From positions 1 to 32,921 of the forward strand of contig JBEKMO010000059.1 of assembly GCA_050008465.1 (NCBI GenBank): DNA of 32,921 bases, given 5' to 3'. This DNA is from Fen-330 sp050008465 (GTDB lineage Bacteria; Acidobacteriota; Terriglobia; Bryobacterales; Bryobacteraceae). Below the pieces are notes generated by a model. That model did not search any database. It had not been told where the DNA came from and worked only from the letters and a program-made list of their open reading frames with translations. A program made the position numbers and the translations under genes. Of the stretch, positions 31,251 to 32,921 are shown piece after piece; position 1 is the stretch's first letter; the number at the start of each line of letters is the position of its first letter.

Positions 31251-32921
31251 CAGCTACGCCGAACTGCACGCGCGCTCCGCGTTCAGCTTTTTGCGCGGCG
31301 CTTCGCTGCCGGAGGAACTGGCGGGCGTGTGCGCCTCGCTGGAACTGCCGGCGCTAGCGCTCGCGGACCGCGACGGAGTGTATGGCGCGCCGCGCTTCCA
31401 TTTCGCGGCGAAAAAGGCGGGGGTGCGCGCGCACGTCGGCGCGGAGGTCACCTCCACCGATGGGGCGGTGTATACGCTGCTGGCCCTCAACCGCGCGGGG
31501 TACAAGAACCTGTGCCGGCTGATCACGCGCATGAAACTGCGCGCGAAGAAATACGAAGCCGCGGCGCGGCCGGAGGAAATCGCCGAGTACGCCGGCGGGC
31601 TGGTTTGTCTGACGGGCGGCGCGGAGGGGCCGCTCGCCGCCGCGCTCGAAGCAGGTGAGGAAAAACAGTGCCTGGAACGGCTGGCGGCGGCGTTCGGCCG
31701 CCAGAACGTTTACGCCGAGTTGCAGCGTCACTTGAATCGCGAAGAGGAGGCGCGCAACCAGGCGGTCGTGGAATTGGCGCGGCGAATGCGGATTCCGCTG
31801 GTGGCCACCAACGGCGTCTGCCACGCCAACGCGGCGGAGCGCGAGATCTTCGACGTTCTGACCTGCGTAGGCAACAAGGCGACGCTCGAAAGCGCGGGCC
31901 GGCTGCTGGCGAACAACGCGGAACGATACGTGAAACCGGCGGCGGAGATGGCGCGGCTGTTCGCCGACCTGCCGGAGGCCATCGCCAACACCGGCGAATT
32001 GTCGTCGCGCCTGGAATTCGCGCTCACGGATTTGGGGTACGAGTTCCCCAAATATCCCGTGCCAGAGGGCGAGACGATGAACTCGTTCCTCCGCAAGCGG
32101 ACCGACGAGGGGGCGCGCCGGCGCTACCAACCCTATCACGAGCGCGCGCGGCGGCAGATCGAGCGCGAGCTGGCGCTCATCGAGAAGCTGAAGCTGGCGG
32201 GCTACTTCCTGATCGTCTGGGATATCGTGCAGTTCTGCCGCGCTAGCGGCATCCTGGCGCAGGGGCGCGGCTCGGCGGCCAACAGCGCCGTGTGTTATTC
32301 GCTCGGCATCACGGCGGTGGACCCGGTGGGTATGGACCTGCTGTTCGAGCGCTTCCTCTCCGAAGAGCGGGGCGAGTGGCCGGACATCGACCTGGATTTG
32401 CCCAGCGGAGAGCAGCGCGAGCGCGTGATCCAATACGTCTACGAGCGCTACGGGAAACACGGCGCGGCGATGACCGCCAACGTCATCACCTACCGGGGGC
32501 GCTCGGCGGCGCGCGAGGTGGGCAAGGTGCTCGGCTTTGAACAGCAGGTGGTGGCGCGCCTCTCCTCGCTGGCGCGCGCCTGGGAATGGAAGGACCCGGT
32601 GGAAACCAGCGAGCGCCAGTTCCGCGACGCGGGCCTGGACCTCACGCACCCGCGCGTTCAGAAGTTTTTGGAACTCTATCGCGCGGTGCAAGACCTGCCG
32701 CGGCATCTCGGCCAGCACTCCGGCGGAATGGTGATTTGCCAGGGCCAGCTCGACGCGGTGGTGCCGCTCGAGCCGGCCACGATGTCCGGCCGCGTGGTGG
32801 TGCAGTGGGACAAGGACGACTGCGCCGACCTGGGGCTGATCAAGGTGGACCTGCTCGGGCTGGGCATGATGGCGGCGCTCGAAGACACTCTCCAGCTCAT
32901 TCGCGAGTCCCGCGGCGAGGA
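31243..32921 (+). CDS. dnaE2: DnaE2, error-prone DNA polymerase III alpha subunit (N-terminal 559 aa, cut by window edge)
   Basis: ATG 31243 sits inside the imuB end. SYAELHARSAFSFLRGAS and LADRDGVYGAPRFHFAAKKA are the start of the PHP domain, with the His and Asp order of DnaE2 (HARSAFSFL is typical of DnaE2 rather than DnaE1). The palm includes GRGSAANSAVCYSLGITAVD, and LLFERFLSEERGEWPDIDLD with catalytic Asp381 and Asp383. HLGQHSGGMVI follows, as in family C polymerases. The frame is open to the right edge. DnaE2 copies past damaged bases and is made in SOS response in the bacteria where it was studied. Confidence 0.93.
   Translation, partial: MIDSYAELHARSAFSFLRGASLPEELAGVCASLELPALALADRDGVYGAPRFHFAAKKAGVRAHVGAEVTSTDGAVYTLLALNRAGYKNLCRLITRMKLRAKKYEAAARPEEIAEYAGGLVCLTGGAEGPLAAALEAGEEKQCLERLAAAFGRQNVYAELQRHLNREEEARNQAVVELARRMRIPLVATNGVCHANAAEREIFDVLTCVGNKATLESAGRLLANNAERYVKPAAEMARLFADLPEAIANTGELSSRLEFALTDLGYEFPKYPVPEGETMNSFLRKRTDEGARRRYQPYHERARRQIERELALIEKLKLAGYFLIVWDIVQFCRASGILAQGRGSAANSAVCYSLGITAVDPVGMDLLFERFLSEERGEWPDIDLDLPSGEQRERVIQYVYERYGKHGAAMTANVITYRGRSAAREVGKVLGFEQQVVARLSSLARAWEWKDPVETSERQFRDAGLDLTHPRVQKFLELYRAVQDLPRHLGQHSGGMVICQGQLDAVVPLEPATMSGRVVVQWDKDDCADLGLIKVDLLGLGMMAALEDTLQLIRESRGE

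Overview
The window is high-GC bacterial chromosome with a gene set that fits an Acidobacteriota genome, probably of the Solibacter/Bryobacter type. The signs are eukaryotic-like Ser/Thr kinases with TPR tails, a decayed small AT-hook-like protein, an APC permease plus PP2C plus kinase cluster, an imuA-imuB-dnaE2 mutagenesis cassette and a cyclic-di-AMP riboswitch. The assignment rests on gene style and recalled family resemblance, not on a database search.

Left part (1-7.9 kb): the 5' end of an exported-protein gene runs off the left edge. A nonsense-broken small gene and a 48-bp perfect palindrome next to a candidate promoter follow. Then come three closely packed + strand genes: a LysM/peptidoglycan-binding protein, a 649-aa protein with an NlpC/P60-like Cys/His end, and a lipoprotein. 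Remains of two transposases (integrase-core and IS1380-like) follow. Next are a divergent pair, a CmoB-like methyltransferase with a beta-rich tail and a DUF488 protein, and a frameshifted, internally deleted osmoprotectant-binding protein gene.

Middle part (8-18 kb): a 1007-aa membrane kinase with TPR repeats overlaps a small exported-protein gene. On the other strand a small membrane protein and an Amt-type transporter form a unit; the Amt lacks the first of the two pore histidines. A + strand run of APC permease, PP2C phosphatase and Ser/Thr kinase follows. It converges on an outer-membrane porin gene, with a double palindrome between the two.

Right-middle part (18-28 kb): RimI-like acetyltransferase, an exported SAM methyltransferase, then a minus-strand unit of O-antigen ligase, SDR and a KimA-like potassium/amino-acid permease. 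The permease is preceded by its own promoter and a well-matched ydaO/yuaA (cyclic-di-AMP) riboswitch. SixA phosphatase and CCA-adding enzyme follow, then a second KimA-like permease in opposite orientation with no room for a riboswitch.

Right end (27.9-32.9 kb): the promoter and first 179 coding bases of imuA occur twice. The first copy is cut off at a serine-recombinase remnant and is separated from the complete imuA-imuB-dnaE2 operon by an island with a lower-GC membrane-protein gene. dnaE2 runs off the right edge. ImuB seems to lack an N-terminal block of the family.

No rRNA, tRNA or CRISPR array was seen.
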